Shown here: piece after piece, positions 1 to 11,390 of the stretch
How the letters are laid out: each line of letters begins with the position of its first letter
Position numbering within the stretch: position 1 is the stretch's first letter
NCBI GenBank assembly: GCA_963922205.1
Contig: CAWUHX010000088.1
Location: 806,001-870,000 of the forward strand
Length of the DNA: 64,000 nucleotides
DNA from: Romanomermis culicivorax
Lineage: Eukaryota; Nematoda; Enoplea; Mermithida; Mermithidae
Direction of reading: 5' to 3'
Position numbers and translations under genes: made by a program
The notes under the pieces: generated by a model
Told to the model about the DNA's origin: nothing
Databases searched by the model: none
Seen by the model: the letters and a program-made list of their open reading frames with translations, nothing else

Positions 1-693
1 TGGTCCTCTAGAACCTACACTAAACTACACATTCCACAGCTACCGTAATCCCCTCTAAAAATCGTAAACAACACCTGCACACAGTAAAATACGTAAAAGC
101 CCCGCCAGACAGTAGTCTCAAGTATAACGGTAGTGACTGCCCCACAAAACATGTGTATTCAGAGAAACAGATACAGGAAGCATGCACAGAAGCACAAAGG
201 TGTGGCTAAGCCCACCGTAGCAAGCAAGCAATACACGAAAAACATACCATACTAGAAAAACGTCAAAGGGCATGATTAAGTAAGCATGGAAAGGGAAGCA
301 GGAAGCGACGATTGGCGGAAGAAGATGGACAGAAGCACGACCTCCCGCGACGCCCAGGGAGTGGCCAAAAACGTCGTATAAAATAAGAAGCAAAGCGTGA
401 TTTTATTATTATTGGTTAGAGTTGTTGGAATATTGAATTCCTCATTTTTTAAAACCACGCTCGCCCCCGTTTTTATATTTGCAAGCGGCCACTTTTTACG
501 AAAGCATTTAAACCGAGGCCCGTTCGTTATTGTAAATCGAGACCGTGTTCATCGTTTGTCATATCGACGTCTCAGAAGCAGCCGTCAATTATTGTTAGCT
601 GTATCGCCCTGCATTATACGCCCGCGCCCCCTTTTGTTTGCCGTAGCGACAGTTTGGTTAAAGTAAAGTACTTCACAAAATCTGGTGGTTACA
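1..693 (+). mobile_element. LTR-B copy 1, probable solo LTR (left end at or beyond window edge)
   Basis: This block aligns over its whole length with 12351-12943. Both copies share the left part (for example TCGTAAACAACACCTGC here against GCGTAAACACACCTACC there), a TATA-like box (GTATAAAATAAG near 376), the GCAGCCGTCAATT stretch near 580, and the right end AAAGTACTTCACAAAATCTGG..TTACA. Homology stops at ACA, the usual last bases of an LTR. No gag or pol lies to the right, so this is probably a solo LTR read in plus orientation. The start is uncertain because it coincides with the window edge. Frames inside it are not genes. Confidence 0.6.
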
Positions 694-1225
694 AGTTGCA
701 CTGAAGGGGTCTGAGCTCGATTTCAACATAATCTCGAACCAAACAGTGACTCGGTTGATCTCATGTTCGGTATAATTTGAAATTAATCAGGATCATAACG
801 AGCTTAATGTCGAGATTATCCCCAACTCGAGCTGTAGGGTTGCAATAACATTTTCCCATAATTTTCTTATCTTTAAAGCAAATAAATATAAAAATGTCCG
901 CAATTCTCGAACTCAAAGTTACACTTCAGTAGTAGTTAATCCTGAAGTGAGTATTGTTTGTACATTGGAGGAGAAAAATCTGGATATTGCGATTAGCTCA
1001 AACTCAGGATCAGCAATTCAATCCCGATGTTGAGATTATTTTCATGTTGGGTTAGTGCAGCCAACCTCGTTTCTTTATAGTTCTGAAAATGACTATAATG
1101 TGCCTGCTTCACTATTTTTCAGCTAGTGTGAGAGGGAAGAGTTTCGAATCGGTCGGGAGTTAGGAAGCTATTGGTTTATCATTTCTTTACATTTGAAATC
1201 ATGTGCATATAAGTTTCATATAGAA
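694..1225. other. Unassigned AT-rich stretch
   Basis: No convincing coding frame, repeat or RNA gene is visible here. Several CTCGA-containing words recur (GAGCTCGATTT, CTCGAACCAA), but no unit structure was found. Confidence 0.4.
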
Positions 1226-1466
1226 AAATTTTGCTGTAGTTAATGCCAGGGGAAGGACAAAATGCACGATGTTGCAGAATATACTTTTTCACAGACATGG
1301 AAAATTATTTTGAGGAAAAATGAAAATAGAATATAACGAAAGTGAATTTTTTCCAACTCCAACCCATGTTTTCAAAAATCTAGTTCAATCCTTTTTCCAG
1401 CCTGGCAACTATCCAAGCAAGTATATTCTTTTTTTCTGCCCTATCGGGGCATTTTCTAATAAACTA
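1226..1466 (-). repeat. Dispersed repeat D1, inverted copy
   Basis: The reverse complement of this segment matches 27590-27830. Shared blocks include GAATATACTTGCTT, CTAGATTTTTGA and CAGAAAAAAAGAATATAC, plus a distal block around GTATATTCTGCAG. No coding capacity or clear terminal repeat is visible, so this may be a MITE or a remnant of a larger element. Two copies in 64 kb imply a moderately repetitive family. Confidence 0.55.
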
Positions 1467-2644
1467 GTAAGTCATATCAATCATTTTCATTAACAAAAAA
1501 GCTGTTGAACATGATGCGTTTAACCATGTTGAGATTAGGAAAAAAATTGCAAATCTGATATCATTATATTTTTCGGCAAAACAAAATAATAATTTGGCGA
1601 GGGACTCTTCTAGAATGTGCTAAAATCGGTTTATGAGGATTTTTTTGTTAGTAGAATCGTTGATTGGCTAATCAATCTATAAATTACGGCGGAAAAAATT
1701 CACATTTTCCAGAAAACAAATTATGTGATGATAATGATTCAAGTGTGTCTACTTTGTATGTAAGGACTACTCATCTTGAAAATATCATTTTCATCCTAGT
1801 TATTCAAACTTCACATTTTATAGTTGCATAAAAAAACTCCTGTAATTCAGACTGGTCGACTATTAGCTAATGATCTTTTCAATTTATTTCTTCATTTACC
1901 ATTATATGTCTGATATATTTGCCGTATACACACTCTCTGCATATAGAGTAGACCCCTGTCTTGCGAAGAACAAATTGCCAGCTTCAATGATCTATGTTAA
2001 TGCACCCAATGGGGTGGTCGTCATTCTAGTCATTCATTAAATGGATTTGAAAATGGAAAGTTTATCCTTTTTAAGGGTGTTCCTAAACACTTCAGTTTTC
2101 CAAAAAAATGTCACACGCCAAATCACACTGAATGATTTGATTTTGCTACTTGTTTCTCAATTTTTGGGATCGTGGGTTTCATTGCTATGATCGTCCACAC
2201 AATTTTCATACGGGTTGAACAAGTAGCTTTAAATTGTAGCAGACTTTGAGCAATAATTTCTGCTTTTGACAATAATCAAGTACTTTTAGGGCCAACATCT
2301 AAAGCTCAGCCAGGCTCATTAAAATTTGTGCAGGTCCTCAACAAAATCATTTGAAACTTTCATCTCACACCTAGTCTTCAAAATCATGGGTATTAAAGTT
2401 GTGAAAATCGAAAAATTGTAAAACTGTAGCTTGAATGTCTCTACGAATTTCCAATCTTGAACGAAAGAATTGAGGGCATTGTTTTTGGGTCATAAATCTT
2501 TTTCGTGTACAAAGTTTTGAGGTAATTTTAATTTTTGACTGATGCAGCCATAAGTACTATGACAGGTACAGTGGACAAAGTAAAGATAACCTACATTAAC
2601 CACATAGTAATAGTCCCCAAAACAGTTGATGGTTATGAAGACCT
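1467..2644. other. Unassigned AT-rich stretch
   Basis: I see no supported gene, RNA or repeat here. Open frames are short and lack family motifs. Confidence 0.4.
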
Positions 2645-2950
2645 GGGGCGTACAGTTTAAGCTCCAGCTGAGCTGCAGCTTACGCTGCACATTAACTCTA
2701 AATATTATACGATTACCGCTAAGGTGCAGCCCAGCTGCAGCTCAACTCATGCCCACAAAACATATCACAAAAGTTAAGCTGCAGCTGAGCTTTAGCTTTA
2801 CTCATTATATTATAACATTGTCGTTAAGATGCAGCTGAGCTGCAGCTTAACTTTCCCAATATGTTTTGTGTGCAGGAGTTAGGCTATAGCTGAGCTGCAT
2901 TTTAACGGATATGTTATAACACATGGAGTTAGATTCTTTCGTATCTTCGA
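2645..2950. repeat. Palindromic AGCTGCAGCT-rich element with a long inverted repeat
   Basis: The block holds at least five versions of the near-palindrome AAGCTGCAGCTGAGCTGCAG. Arms of about 37-39 bases at 2752-2790 and 2834-2870 are inverted copies of each other: one has CCACAAAACATATCACAAAA, the other in reverse complement CACAAAACATATTGGGAAAG, each followed by GTTAAGCTGCAGCT. The arms are separated by about 43 bases, so the region can form a long imperfect hairpin. A MITE or palindromic satellite is the simplest reading. Confidence 0.55.
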
Positions 2951-3462
2951 GCACATGGAGGCTAGTATACAGGTAGGAACTTACTGCACTCACTTTCTTG
3001 GTCCTGAATTTTATCATCCTTTATCAAATTTTCATTTTGTGTATCGAAAGTTTCCCGTGCATTGCTTTCTCTTGAATTTTCATAACATATGATAAAACAA
3101 TTTGGTATGAGTGAAGGGCTATATACTACTTCCATGTTACAATTCTTAATTCATGTTATGAAAAACAACCACGATAAATGCTATTCCACATATTCATGTG
3201 TCAATCACGATACTTCGAAATAGATGTGAAACATACCTATGATGTGTAAGACATATCGATTCCTGGTGTGGTTTTTATGGCATTGAACCATTGATTACAA
3301 TTACACGCGTGACTGTATGTATCTTACTGAATTGTGAATGTTTTAGTCAAAATTGGTGCAGCGCAATAAAAATTTTCTCAATTTTGATCATTTTTGGCCT
3401 TTACCCTGTATTAAACATTGGGAAACGTTTGAAAAGTTGAAGTCAAAGGGTGACTTTTCAAT
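2951..3462. other. Unassigned AT-rich stretch
   Basis: Nothing recognisable. If the receptor at 3689-4148 were a full gene, its remaining exons should lie here and further left, but no transmembrane-rich frame is seen. Confidence 0.4.
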
Positions 3463-3688
3463 TCAAGCAGAGATTATTTCATTCCGAAAATAGATTGATA
3501 AAAAACATGATTTGAAATGATGCACCTCTTTTTTAGCTGTTATGTGTTGTAGAAGTCTATCTGATATTTTATGGACTTCTTCTCTCTCGAGATTATACTT
3601 GCTGCAGAAAATACGTGTTGACCAGACATCAGATTCCACAATATCTTGGCCAGTGGCCAGCACACACGAAAAAAATTGATGAGCTTAC

Positions 3689-4148
3689 TCAATGATCCCG
3701 TATTTTCGGCCACTCGATTGTAACGTAATGGCAAAATTGTTGCATATAATCTGTCCACGGCGATGGCCAATATGAAACTGTTTGCCAAGCTGAACAGTAA
3801 ACTTTGGTGACCAATCTCTACGAAACAATTATATCTGCATTGTAGTTCTGACTTGCCAGTATGCAGATTAACAATATGATGTAACCCCATTATGGAAAAA
3901 CTAAGACTCGCCAATGAAATGCACAGATTCGCTTGCCGCAAAAATACGTTGGTTGCAGTCTTTTCCATCGATTTCGATTTCCTCACTGTCAAAAATGTTA
4001 ACATGGCTGCCGGTAGATTTAGGAATGAAGCTATGATCCATACGACGTAGGCCGGTTGTAAAACACCCAGATTGATGAGCGTAGCTTGATTTAGAGATGT
4101 ACTTTCATTTAAGGTCAAATTATTTAAACATTCAGTCAACAGCGACAT
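3689..4148 (-). CDS. Partial nematode-type 7TM receptor (first exon; TM1-TM3)
   Basis: Translation from the ATG at 4148 gives an N-terminal stretch with two N-glycosylation sequons (N10-L-T, N14-E-S), a first membrane helix at about residues 32-54, a second at about 68-90, and a third ending in the AIAVDRLYATILPLRY motif. This is the DRY-like end of TM3 in rhodopsin-like and nematode Srsx-type receptors. The frame then reaches a splice donor, A|GTAAGC at 3683-3689 (phase 1), and beyond it only loses hydrophobicity before a stop near 3540. TM4-TM7 are not found downstream. Either the later exons are diverged or displaced, or this is a truncated relic. Such receptors are usually chemosensory plasma-membrane proteins; the ligand is unknown. 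Confidence 0.6.
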
Positions 4149-5749
4149 GCTCGTAGATTATTTCCCAATATTTCTGGTGATCGATGTTTTCCAATAATTT
4201 ACCGGCTGACCGTTAATCGATAACACGTGGGCTATGAAAAATGTGAAATATGATTTAATAATTTTTATTTTTTGTAAGAAAGTTGATAATCCTTATTTTG
4301 TTTGATTAACTGTAACTATATTTACAGAAAAAAAGGGAAGAAAATTCAAAATTTTGCTTTGGAATGTGGTATAAACATAGGGAAAAAGAACTTGTGGATA
4401 CTGAATTTCAGCCTCACTGAATCCTCATATGTTTGGCCAAAGCTCTTTTCTAAAATTATTTGATTTTCATGTGATGTTCGTTTCGTTTTATATGTGCGAT
4501 TAAATAACTCAAAAAAGATAAAAAGCCCAACACCTATGTAAAGCCGCATTTATACATACTAAACGGTACGTCTACAACGGTTGGTATGGCAAAAATTCAG
4601 ATTTGGCCATCGGGCCGTGGATGGTCGAGGAGCAATTTTCAACCCTATGGTCGACAAGGGGACGTGGGTCGCCCAACTCCGGCCTTTAATAGCCGGAGAA
4701 CTAGTGGGGGTTAGACCAAATGGCGATAGCTTAAATAGGTCAGGGGAGCATGCCCGACAACATATTGAATTTTTAGATTTTTACAATCCGCCGGATTGGA
4801 GAATTGTTTTCTTGCCTATACATTGCACAGGGCGTACTGTAGCCGGAATTTCTTGTACGATCTATATAGAACTCGCCGTGCTCTATCCAACGCACTTGGT
4901 TTCGACTTCTGATAACAAAAACTCGCGGAGCTATAGGGGTCCAAAGTTGTGATTGTCAGGATGGTGATGTACCGTAGGTGCCAAAAAATTTTAACCCCCC
5001 ACCCAAACATATTCCCAAAATATCAGGGCAAGTTGTTCGTTCAAATTTTCGGCAAATTGAGCTCGAACGCAAAAGTGCAAAAAAATTAGCATATTCTACA
5101 GTAAGACTTGAAAAAAATCCCCCCCCCCAACTTGACCATCATCTTGACATATAATGTTGTTATAGAAAATATCGATACTTTAAGAGATATTTAATGTTAA
5201 TGGTGCCCAAAGTGCTACAGTATGCCTACAGTAAGACTTGGGAATTTCTTGACCTCATTTTTGACAGTTTCGACCTCGATATGCCTATAATGGCTTCGCT
5301 TCCAGCTCGTTTTGACCAAAGGGTAAAACCTAACTCCAATTAATGCTCATGTGTTGCAATCAGTGCAGTTGCGTTTCCACCATAACATTATTTCACATTT
5401 AATTTATCCTATAGCATGTTTTTCACTGCTAGAGCGTTTGCACGTAATTTTCAGATACATCCTTTTTATACAGCCAGATGTCGGTTGTAAAATATTTGAT
5501 CATGATAACTATTTAAAATAAAACTATAAGAGCCCTCATTCATAAAAATTTTCGAATTCATGGCCAAAATTCGGCTGAAAAAGGCATCACTTTGTGTTGA
5601 CCGGAAATTTGATTGCAGAGCACATAATGCAGCACATCGATGAATTTTCTTTAAAAAAACGACCAACGTTGTACATGTTGTCTAATACAGTATAGGAAAG
5701 GGGCGGAGCTACCCTTTATCAAGTGACCAATATCACATGACCAACGGCA
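4149..5749. other. Unassigned stretch with one 123-codon open frame
   Basis: A plus-strand frame runs 4581-4952 and contains GTWVAQLRPLIAGELVG; I do not recognise it and it may be chance or part of an old repeat, because base composition rises there to about 50 percent GC. Two copies of CTACAGTAAGACTTG lie near 5097 and 5225. A C homopolymer of about ten lies near 5120. No other feature is supported. Confidence 0.35.
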
Positions 5750-5975
5750 GTAAGTCTGTACGACCGCAAGATTTGCTACAGTCAACAGTGTTACTACCAA
5801 CACCATTGTCTTTACCTCCACCAGGATCGCTACAGCAACCATGGTTGCTATCGCCACTAGTTTGTTTATCATCACCAGGGTCCCTACTGCCGCCAGGGTC
5901 TCTACTGCTACGAGGGTCACTACCGCCAACTGGGGGACAACTGACCCTACCACCTATACTACCGCCAAGGTTTGC
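5750..5975. repeat. Degenerate minisatellite, about 18-bp unit
   Basis: Consecutive 18-base units resembling CCGCCAGGGTCTCTACTG (5881 onward) and CCACCAGGATCGCTACAG (5817 onward) repeat about nine to twelve times with substitutions. The valine- and proline-rich open frames on both strands follow from the unit length being a multiple of three and are not evidence of a gene. Confidence 0.7.
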
Positions 5976-7200
5976 TTTCTCAGCTCCAACAGGAAAAAAT
6001 TTGATTTTTTTTCTTTCAATTTTCAGTATTTTCATGTAAGAATCCCAAAAAATGAAAATTCAGTGCAAGGTCGGCCAGGGTTATGCCGAGGTCAGGGCGC
6101 CTCAAACACGCCAAGAATATGTATAGTAGTCGACTATTCCTTTCGTTCAACATGATACGACTTGTAAAGTTGACAAACCAAATTATGATAAAGACACTTA
6201 TTTTCTGGAGAAGAAATTCCTGCTCTGAGCTGAGTTTTTAAAAACGAGTGAGAAAACACGTATGAGATAATTTACACCTTAAGTTATAATATTTGCGTAA
6301 TTACAGTCTTTGTATCTAAACAGTGTTCTCTTTGTCGTATTTTTCTTTCCATGCCAATCAGAGATTCTCTGTTTTCGCAGCGAATCACAGGGGAAGTATA
6401 ATTTTCGCAGTTTCTAGAAGGATCTTTTGCAAATTACAAAATTTATAGTGACATCAGATTTTCTATACACAATAATCTGAATGTATTGACGCGGGTCCTC
6501 GGGGCGTGGTCATGAAAAACTAAAGAACAACATAATGTGGTGGACTCAACTTTCCATAATGATGTTTATAAGTTATGAGCAGGCGATAAGTTATACTTCG
6601 TAGTTCAAACTTGAATTCTAAGTGTTATGAGGAGTTTGATGCTAAATGTCGATATTTAGAAGCATAGTTAAAACAATCAACAGAAGATTGTTTAAAAAAA
6701 TCCAGATCATGGGAACGACTTCTCTAACTTTATGCACCTTCAATAGGATAGTTATTAACTAACCAGTAAAAGAGTTACATTTTTTCAATCTATTCATTTT
6801 GGTCATTGACAGTAATACAAAACAACCATTTGTAAATAATGCTTTGAGTTTGCCATTCACTGGAAATCAGTCCAGTGCATAGAATGCAGGGATCCATTCA
6901 TAACGTTGCATGTGGAGTGAATTCTTGAATGAATAGTATCAGCAGTTGAACAAAACATTTCTATATTCTCTAAGATTTAATAAAATCATTGGCAGAAAAG
7001 TTAAGAATCGACAACGGTCATATCGGCGTAAAACTTTGTCCTCATAAAGCTCGAAAATTCGTTCTTTTTTACGCAGTTGACTACGCGCTCGAAAACTTTT
7101 CGATTGGGTTTTTGTTATAATTTCACTCTACAGGTATTGTGATTTATAATATCAGAAAGAGCTTTCCATCGAAATACATAAATTACCGTACTACACAAAA
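5976..7200. other. Unassigned AT-rich stretch
   Basis: No supported gene or RNA. Plus-strand frames are short. Nothing repeats elsewhere in the window as far as I could tell. Confidence 0.4.
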
Positions 7201-7208
7201 TAAACTCA

Positions 7209-7290
7209 CCCCCTCGAATTCACGCACCCCTCGAATAGACGCACCTCTAGAGAGCATTTGAAAAAATAAACGCATCCCCTCGATTCAACG
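7209..7290 (+). repeat. CTCGAATTMACGCACC repeat, copy 1
   Basis: The motif series CCCCCTCGAATTCACGCACC, CTCGAATAGACGCACC and TTTGAAAAAATAAACGCA is repeated almost word for word at 7478-7565. It is followed here by a short GCACGGGGTGCGTC inverted repeat. The pattern resembles an end region of a DNA transposon family but no transposase is present. Confidence 0.5.
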
Positions 7291-7477
7291 CACGGGGTGC
7301 GTCTTTTTTCAATTTTTCGCGCTCATTTATTAAAATGAGTACCTATATGCGTTGGCGTGTTACGTTGGCGTGTTTCTTCAATGTTGAATTTGAATAAAAA
7401 TTGGAAAATGATGGTTGCGTTCATTGTTACCTCGAATTAACGCACCCTCGAAATTGAGGTTTGGAAGAATAAATGCA

Positions 7478-7565
7478 CCCCCTCGAATTAACGCACCCCT
7501 TGAATAGACGCATCCTCCAGCGACCGTTTGAAAAAATTAAAGCAATATGCGTTTATTTGGGGTAG
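7478..7565 (+). repeat. CTCGAATTMACGCACC repeat, copy 2
   Basis: Direct copy of 7209-7290 with the same order CCCCCTCGAATTAACGCACC, TTGAATAGACGCAT, TTTGAAAAAATTAAAGCA. It abuts the left arm of the fold-back element that starts near 7570. The two direct copies bracket about 190 bases of AT-rich sequence. Confidence 0.5.
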
Positions 7566-7569
7566 TAAG

Positions 7570-8447
7570 GTATGGGCCCGTCCCAACACTGCCACCGTCC
7601 CAACTCCGCCACCGTCCCAACTCCGCCACTTTCGTGTGCCAACACCGCCACCGTCCCAATGCCGCCACCGTCCCAACTATGTCACCGTCCCAACTCCGCC
7701 ACCGTCCCAACTCCGCCACCGTCCCAACTCCGCCACCAAACTTTCGCAATCTTTCAAAAAGTTCATTTTTTGTAACATGTTAAACTTAACCAAATGTGCT
7801 TATCACATCTATGAATGAACAATATTTTAAGATATATTTTTTTAAGATACATCTTCAGAGCAGAACATGCACACCTAATAATGCGATGTTTCATTGTTTG
7901 ACAAACGTTTAGAACTTTTCTTCGGGAACAGAAAATACAAATTCGGATCATTATGCGCCGCAATTATCACTAAATTACTCTTTAATTCTTGATTCATAAA
8001 ATTTTCAATAGGACCAAAGTCACCCATGATTTGATTACATAAATTCGAATCAATTGACAACAAGAAATGAAAACAGACACGCATATTTGTATTTTAATGT
8101 GCAAAGAACACAGTTATTTTGGTAATATTCTAATGAAGTAAATTCCGGTCTCACACACGTTGTTCTATTTTTGGTTATGTAGGTAAAATCGTTTGTATAG
8201 TTAAGTACGACTATACAAACGAAGATTATATAGATATACCATGTATTTATTGCTTTAATGATAATATCAGTTTTTGCCACCCTATGAATTAGCAATGTCA
8301 TGTTGTTAAGTTACAAAAAAAACTTTGTTACAAAAAACAAACTTTTTGAAAGATTGCGAACGTTAGGACAAGAAAGTGGCGGAGTTGGGACAGTGGCGGA
8401 GTTGGGATGGTGGCGGTGTTGGGACGGTGGCAGAGTTGGGGCACGAT
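7570..8447. mobile_element. Fold-back-type element F1 with 17-bp minisatellite arms
   Basis: The left arm (7577-7738) is about nine tandem 17-base units of GCCACCGTCCCAACTCC. The right arm (8374-8443) has about five units of the reverse complement. Inside the arms the sequence stays inverted: AATCTTTCAAAAAGTTCATT at about 7750 pairs with its complement at about 8340-8360, followed by a TTTTTTGTAAC block on both sides. The roughly 600-base centre has no transposase. Inverted arms built of tandem subrepeats are the hallmark of fold-back transposons. The proline-rich frames over the arms are translations of the repeat. Confidence 0.7.
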
Positions 8448-9429
8448 CGTAAGGTATATCATGATTGAATAATCTACAACGAAGATATGACTGTTCCAAA
8501 ATGTTGAATATGTAAATTACGTAAAAAACACGATATAGAGATCTGGCATTGTTGTTGCAGTGAGAAACATACAGTTGGATGAGTTTCCCATGGAAGAATT
8601 AAGTGGCAGATAAAACAGCAGACCGTATGCAATGCATCAACTACAATTTCTAAAAGTGCGTTGGGACACGCTGCTCCATGCCTCAGTTTTCTGAGAATAT
8701 TTTGACATCTGACAATCGTGAATGACTGAAATTTATTTTGAAAGGGGATCCTAAGAATTCCCTACAGCTTGAGAATTTTAGAACTCAAGTGCTATTAGCA
8801 GCTTAAAAATGAGTACTTGAAAAATTTTCAAAGCGCACTGTTGATGAAATAGCACTTGCTATACTTTTTCATCATTTACAAAAATGTTTTCTAAAGCTGT
8901 TGAACCCTTACAGATACTAATCACAGATCATTTCTTTGGATATTGGTTCAATAAAAAATTGTGTATCAAGGCGGATTAGAATTCTTTTATATTTACATGT
9001 TCATTAAACTCTAAAAATTTACAATCAGCACTGTTATGAGTTTCTTTGTGGCAGTAGGATCTTTCCATTATCCCAGTTGTTAACCCGTGATTCACCAGAT
9101 ATACAGCATAGTAAAAAAATATAGCCTCAGTAAATGCAGTGTATCTTATTGAACGTGTAATGAAAAATGATGTCGTTTTTTGCACTTGATTTGCCAGTGT
9201 TTTCGCTTCAAGGTGTAAATGATGCTTGGTATATGTAGGCAGCGCCAAATAATAAAGGTAAATTTTTTTCGGGTTTTGTAGTTATTTTATTTTTCACACC
9301 CGGGGTATATTTTAGCAAGGAATTCCGCTATTTTTCACTGGAATGCTTTTCGTAGCATCCAATTACCTAGCATGATGTATTTTTAAGTATTTTTGAAAAA
9401 ATAGATTTTTTTCACTTTTCAGGTTGATT
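8448..9429. other. Unassigned stretch
   Basis: A minus-strand frame of 90 codons (8976-9248) has a hydrophobic middle but matches no family I know. A plus-strand TTTTCAGGTTGATTA near 9416 could be a splice acceptor leading into the piggyBac relic. Confidence 0.3.
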
Positions 9430-9795
9430 AATTTTTATTTATTTTACACAATACCTAAACGAAAAGTGTCGGAAATTATTGACGATTTATCAACTGCAGC
9501 GAAAGGGGAACCCAAATTCGAAGATAATTCGGATGGCAAGAATGAGGTGTGAATCGTGCAGCAAAAAAGTGACCAAAGAACGAAAATATGCTGCCGAAAA
9601 TGCCGTGAACCACTTTGCAGCGATCATCTCATCGCTAGTTGCCTTGATTGTTGGGATTAGTGTATTTTGTATGTAATTTTAGATTCTTATTGTAAAAATA
9701 AATGATGATGCAAGTTTCATGCAGCTTTCATAACAAAAATACGGAAAAAGTAGAGGGGTCCAGTGAACCCCCTTTGGGACGTTAAGGGTAAATGC
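9430..9795 (+). pseudogene. piggyBac-like transposase relic (C-terminal cysteine-rich domain and right end)
   Basis: One frame gives RCESCSKKVTKERKY; one base out of frame it continues CRKCREPLCSDHLIASCLDC and stops. Together these follow the C-x2-C ... C-x2-C-x4-C-x2-H-x4-C-x2-C plan of the piggyBac cysteine-rich DNA-binding domain, split here by a frameshift. An AATAAA signal lies at about 9698. About 100 bases on, CCCTTTGGGACGTTAAGGG resembles a piggyBac-type terminus, whose target is TTAA. The DDE catalytic part is not recognisable to the left, so this is a 3' remnant and cannot encode an active enzyme. Confidence 0.6.
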
Positions 9796-9908
9796 TGAAT
9801 GCCCAATTGTATGACATGTTCCAATTAATGTGTGTATGACGGGTTCAACACAAAATTACTTGTGCGCTTTTTCTACCATCCTAAAATGGAAAGAGACGGG
9901 GCTACGTT

Positions 9909-10467
9909 TGTTGTATTTGTGGTTATGTCGGGCGCTGATGAGTCACAGGCAGGATTGGGATTCCAGGGTTCGTCCTTAATGTATGTGTTTCCTACGCCCA
10001 CGTTTACCGATCAACTTGATTACTTGTACTTGAACCGGACACAAATATCCCACCAATTAAGGAATAGGTACTTTCGTTAATTGTCTCCCTAATTGCGTAA
10101 AACCGAAAGGAGAGAATTTTCTACCTTTATATTACGCAACAAAAACAAAAACACTTACGTACAAAATGAGGACGGGTGAGAAAATAAATGATCAACTCCC
10201 ACGCACTGGGACGAGAAAGGAAGGTTGCGTGGTGGGAGGCGGTGAGTGGCAAATATAAAAGTGGCCAGTGGGGCGCACGTTAGTATACAAACATATAACA
10301 ATAATAATGGGATAACAACAATAAGAGAGAGAGCAGCCCATGCGTACCGACGTGCACTACAGTAAGACGGCTGCTGATGGTCCGTGTTGCTCGCTCCACT
10401 TGCTACCTGCGGGCCTCATACGTACTTTGACAAAAATAACAAAAATCGGCGGAAACACACTACAACA
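9909..10467 (-). mobile_element. Solo LTR-A, minus orientation
   Basis: Read on the minus strand this starts TGTTGTAGTGTGTTTCC and ends in ACA. It aligns with the LTRs at 41497-42047 and 60525-61116 (shared blocks: AATTGTCTCCCT, GCAGGATTGGGATTCC, GTACGTGC/CCTACGCCCACG). The flanks are CGTT and TGTT, three of four matching, so the 4-bp target-site duplication is slightly decayed. No internal retroelement sequence is attached, so it is a solo LTR left by recombination. Confidence 0.8.
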
Positions 10468-10649
10468 TGTTTTTCATACCTTGTGTACTCTATTAATTTT
10501 GAAATGGTCGAGGCAGTGAGGTCACAGGCAGATTACAACAAGTAATTTCCAGATGTAATTGTCACGTTTATGCCAGTTTTGATGGGGGAGCTGGGGAGGT
10601 TTGGGTATCACATCAGATAGTACTGTGTTTTAGACGTCACATTGATGGT

Positions 10650-11240
10650 GAACCATATCAGATTGATCCTATTACAGTGAGTAATAGGCTGTGACTCCTG
10701 ATGGATACTGGCATTTTCCCCAGGCTCCCCTGGTTGGCAGTGGGGGGCCTAACCTGGCGAATGGTGGCTATAGGGAGACCCATAGCTGATACTCTCTGGT
10801 GTTGTCCTGGGGTCTTGCTGTAGGGTAATGGACAACGCCGCCAGGCTAGGTGCGACAATCCCCGAGTCCTACTCAGTGAGAGTGGGGACAGGGTCACCCG
10901 TAAAATGACCTAATTTGTGGGACCCGATTAGGAACCAGACAGCCCCTTTTTAGCCCGAACCTGAGAGGTGGAGGCCCTACTTATCTGGGGAAAACCTGGG
11001 AAACCGACTTAAGAAGGGTTCCCCAACAAATACCCCACAAATAACAATAATCCCCTGAGAAGACTCACCTAGTCCTGTTTCTCAAGCGATTCGACGGAAT
11101 CGGGCAGCAAGTCCCTGGAAACTTTCGGTCTTCTGGCACTGGAGTGGGGGATGCGATCCACACAAGTCCTAGCGACGAGTTTCGGCTATCGGGAGGCGAT
11201 TCTCCAACGTTTCTCTGCTAATCAGAGCCATCGGACACCT
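10650..11240. other. GC-rich unassigned block, possibly the 5' end of a LINE
   Basis: GC content is clearly above the surroundings and CpG is frequent (GACAACGCCGCCAGGCTAGG, CAAGCGATTCGACGGAATCG). No frame above 80 codons shows a family motif. The style, GC-rich and non-coding with many short inverted words, recalls non-LTR retrotransposon 5' regions, but I cannot name a family and no reverse transcriptase follows. Confidence 0.3.
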
Positions 11241-11269
11241 GGCACTGATGGGCAGGGGGTACTGTAGAC

Positions 11270-11390
11270 GGGTAAGCGGCGGACGCAGTAGAGGGATATA
11301 AATTTATGCAAATTTATTTGAAAATAAGGCGGCAGACGCACAGGTGTATATAAAATTATGCAAATTTTAAAAAGGCGGCGGATGCGGAGT
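11270..11390 (+). repeat. Short tandem repeat, about 60-bp unit
   Basis: Two to three successive units share GGCGG-GACGCA, then a TATAAA/TATATAAA word, then ATTATGCAAATTT. Units start near 11277 and 11330, and a third partial GGCGGCGGATGCGGAG lies near 11380. Confidence 0.55.

Noticed and set aside
5651..6155. Valine-rich and proline-rich frames of about 100 codons
   Set aside because: Produced by an 18-bp minisatellite whose length is a multiple of three; no start context or motif.
7528..7818. Proline/threonine-rich open frames on both strands
   Set aside because: They are translations of the 17-bp tandem unit of fold-back element F1; several frames are open because the unit lacks stops.
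9930..9990. CTGATGAGTC, the hammerhead ribozyme core word, in the solo LTR
   Set aside because: No partner GAAAC strand or closing stems at suitable spacing; the word is absent from the other LTR-A copies.
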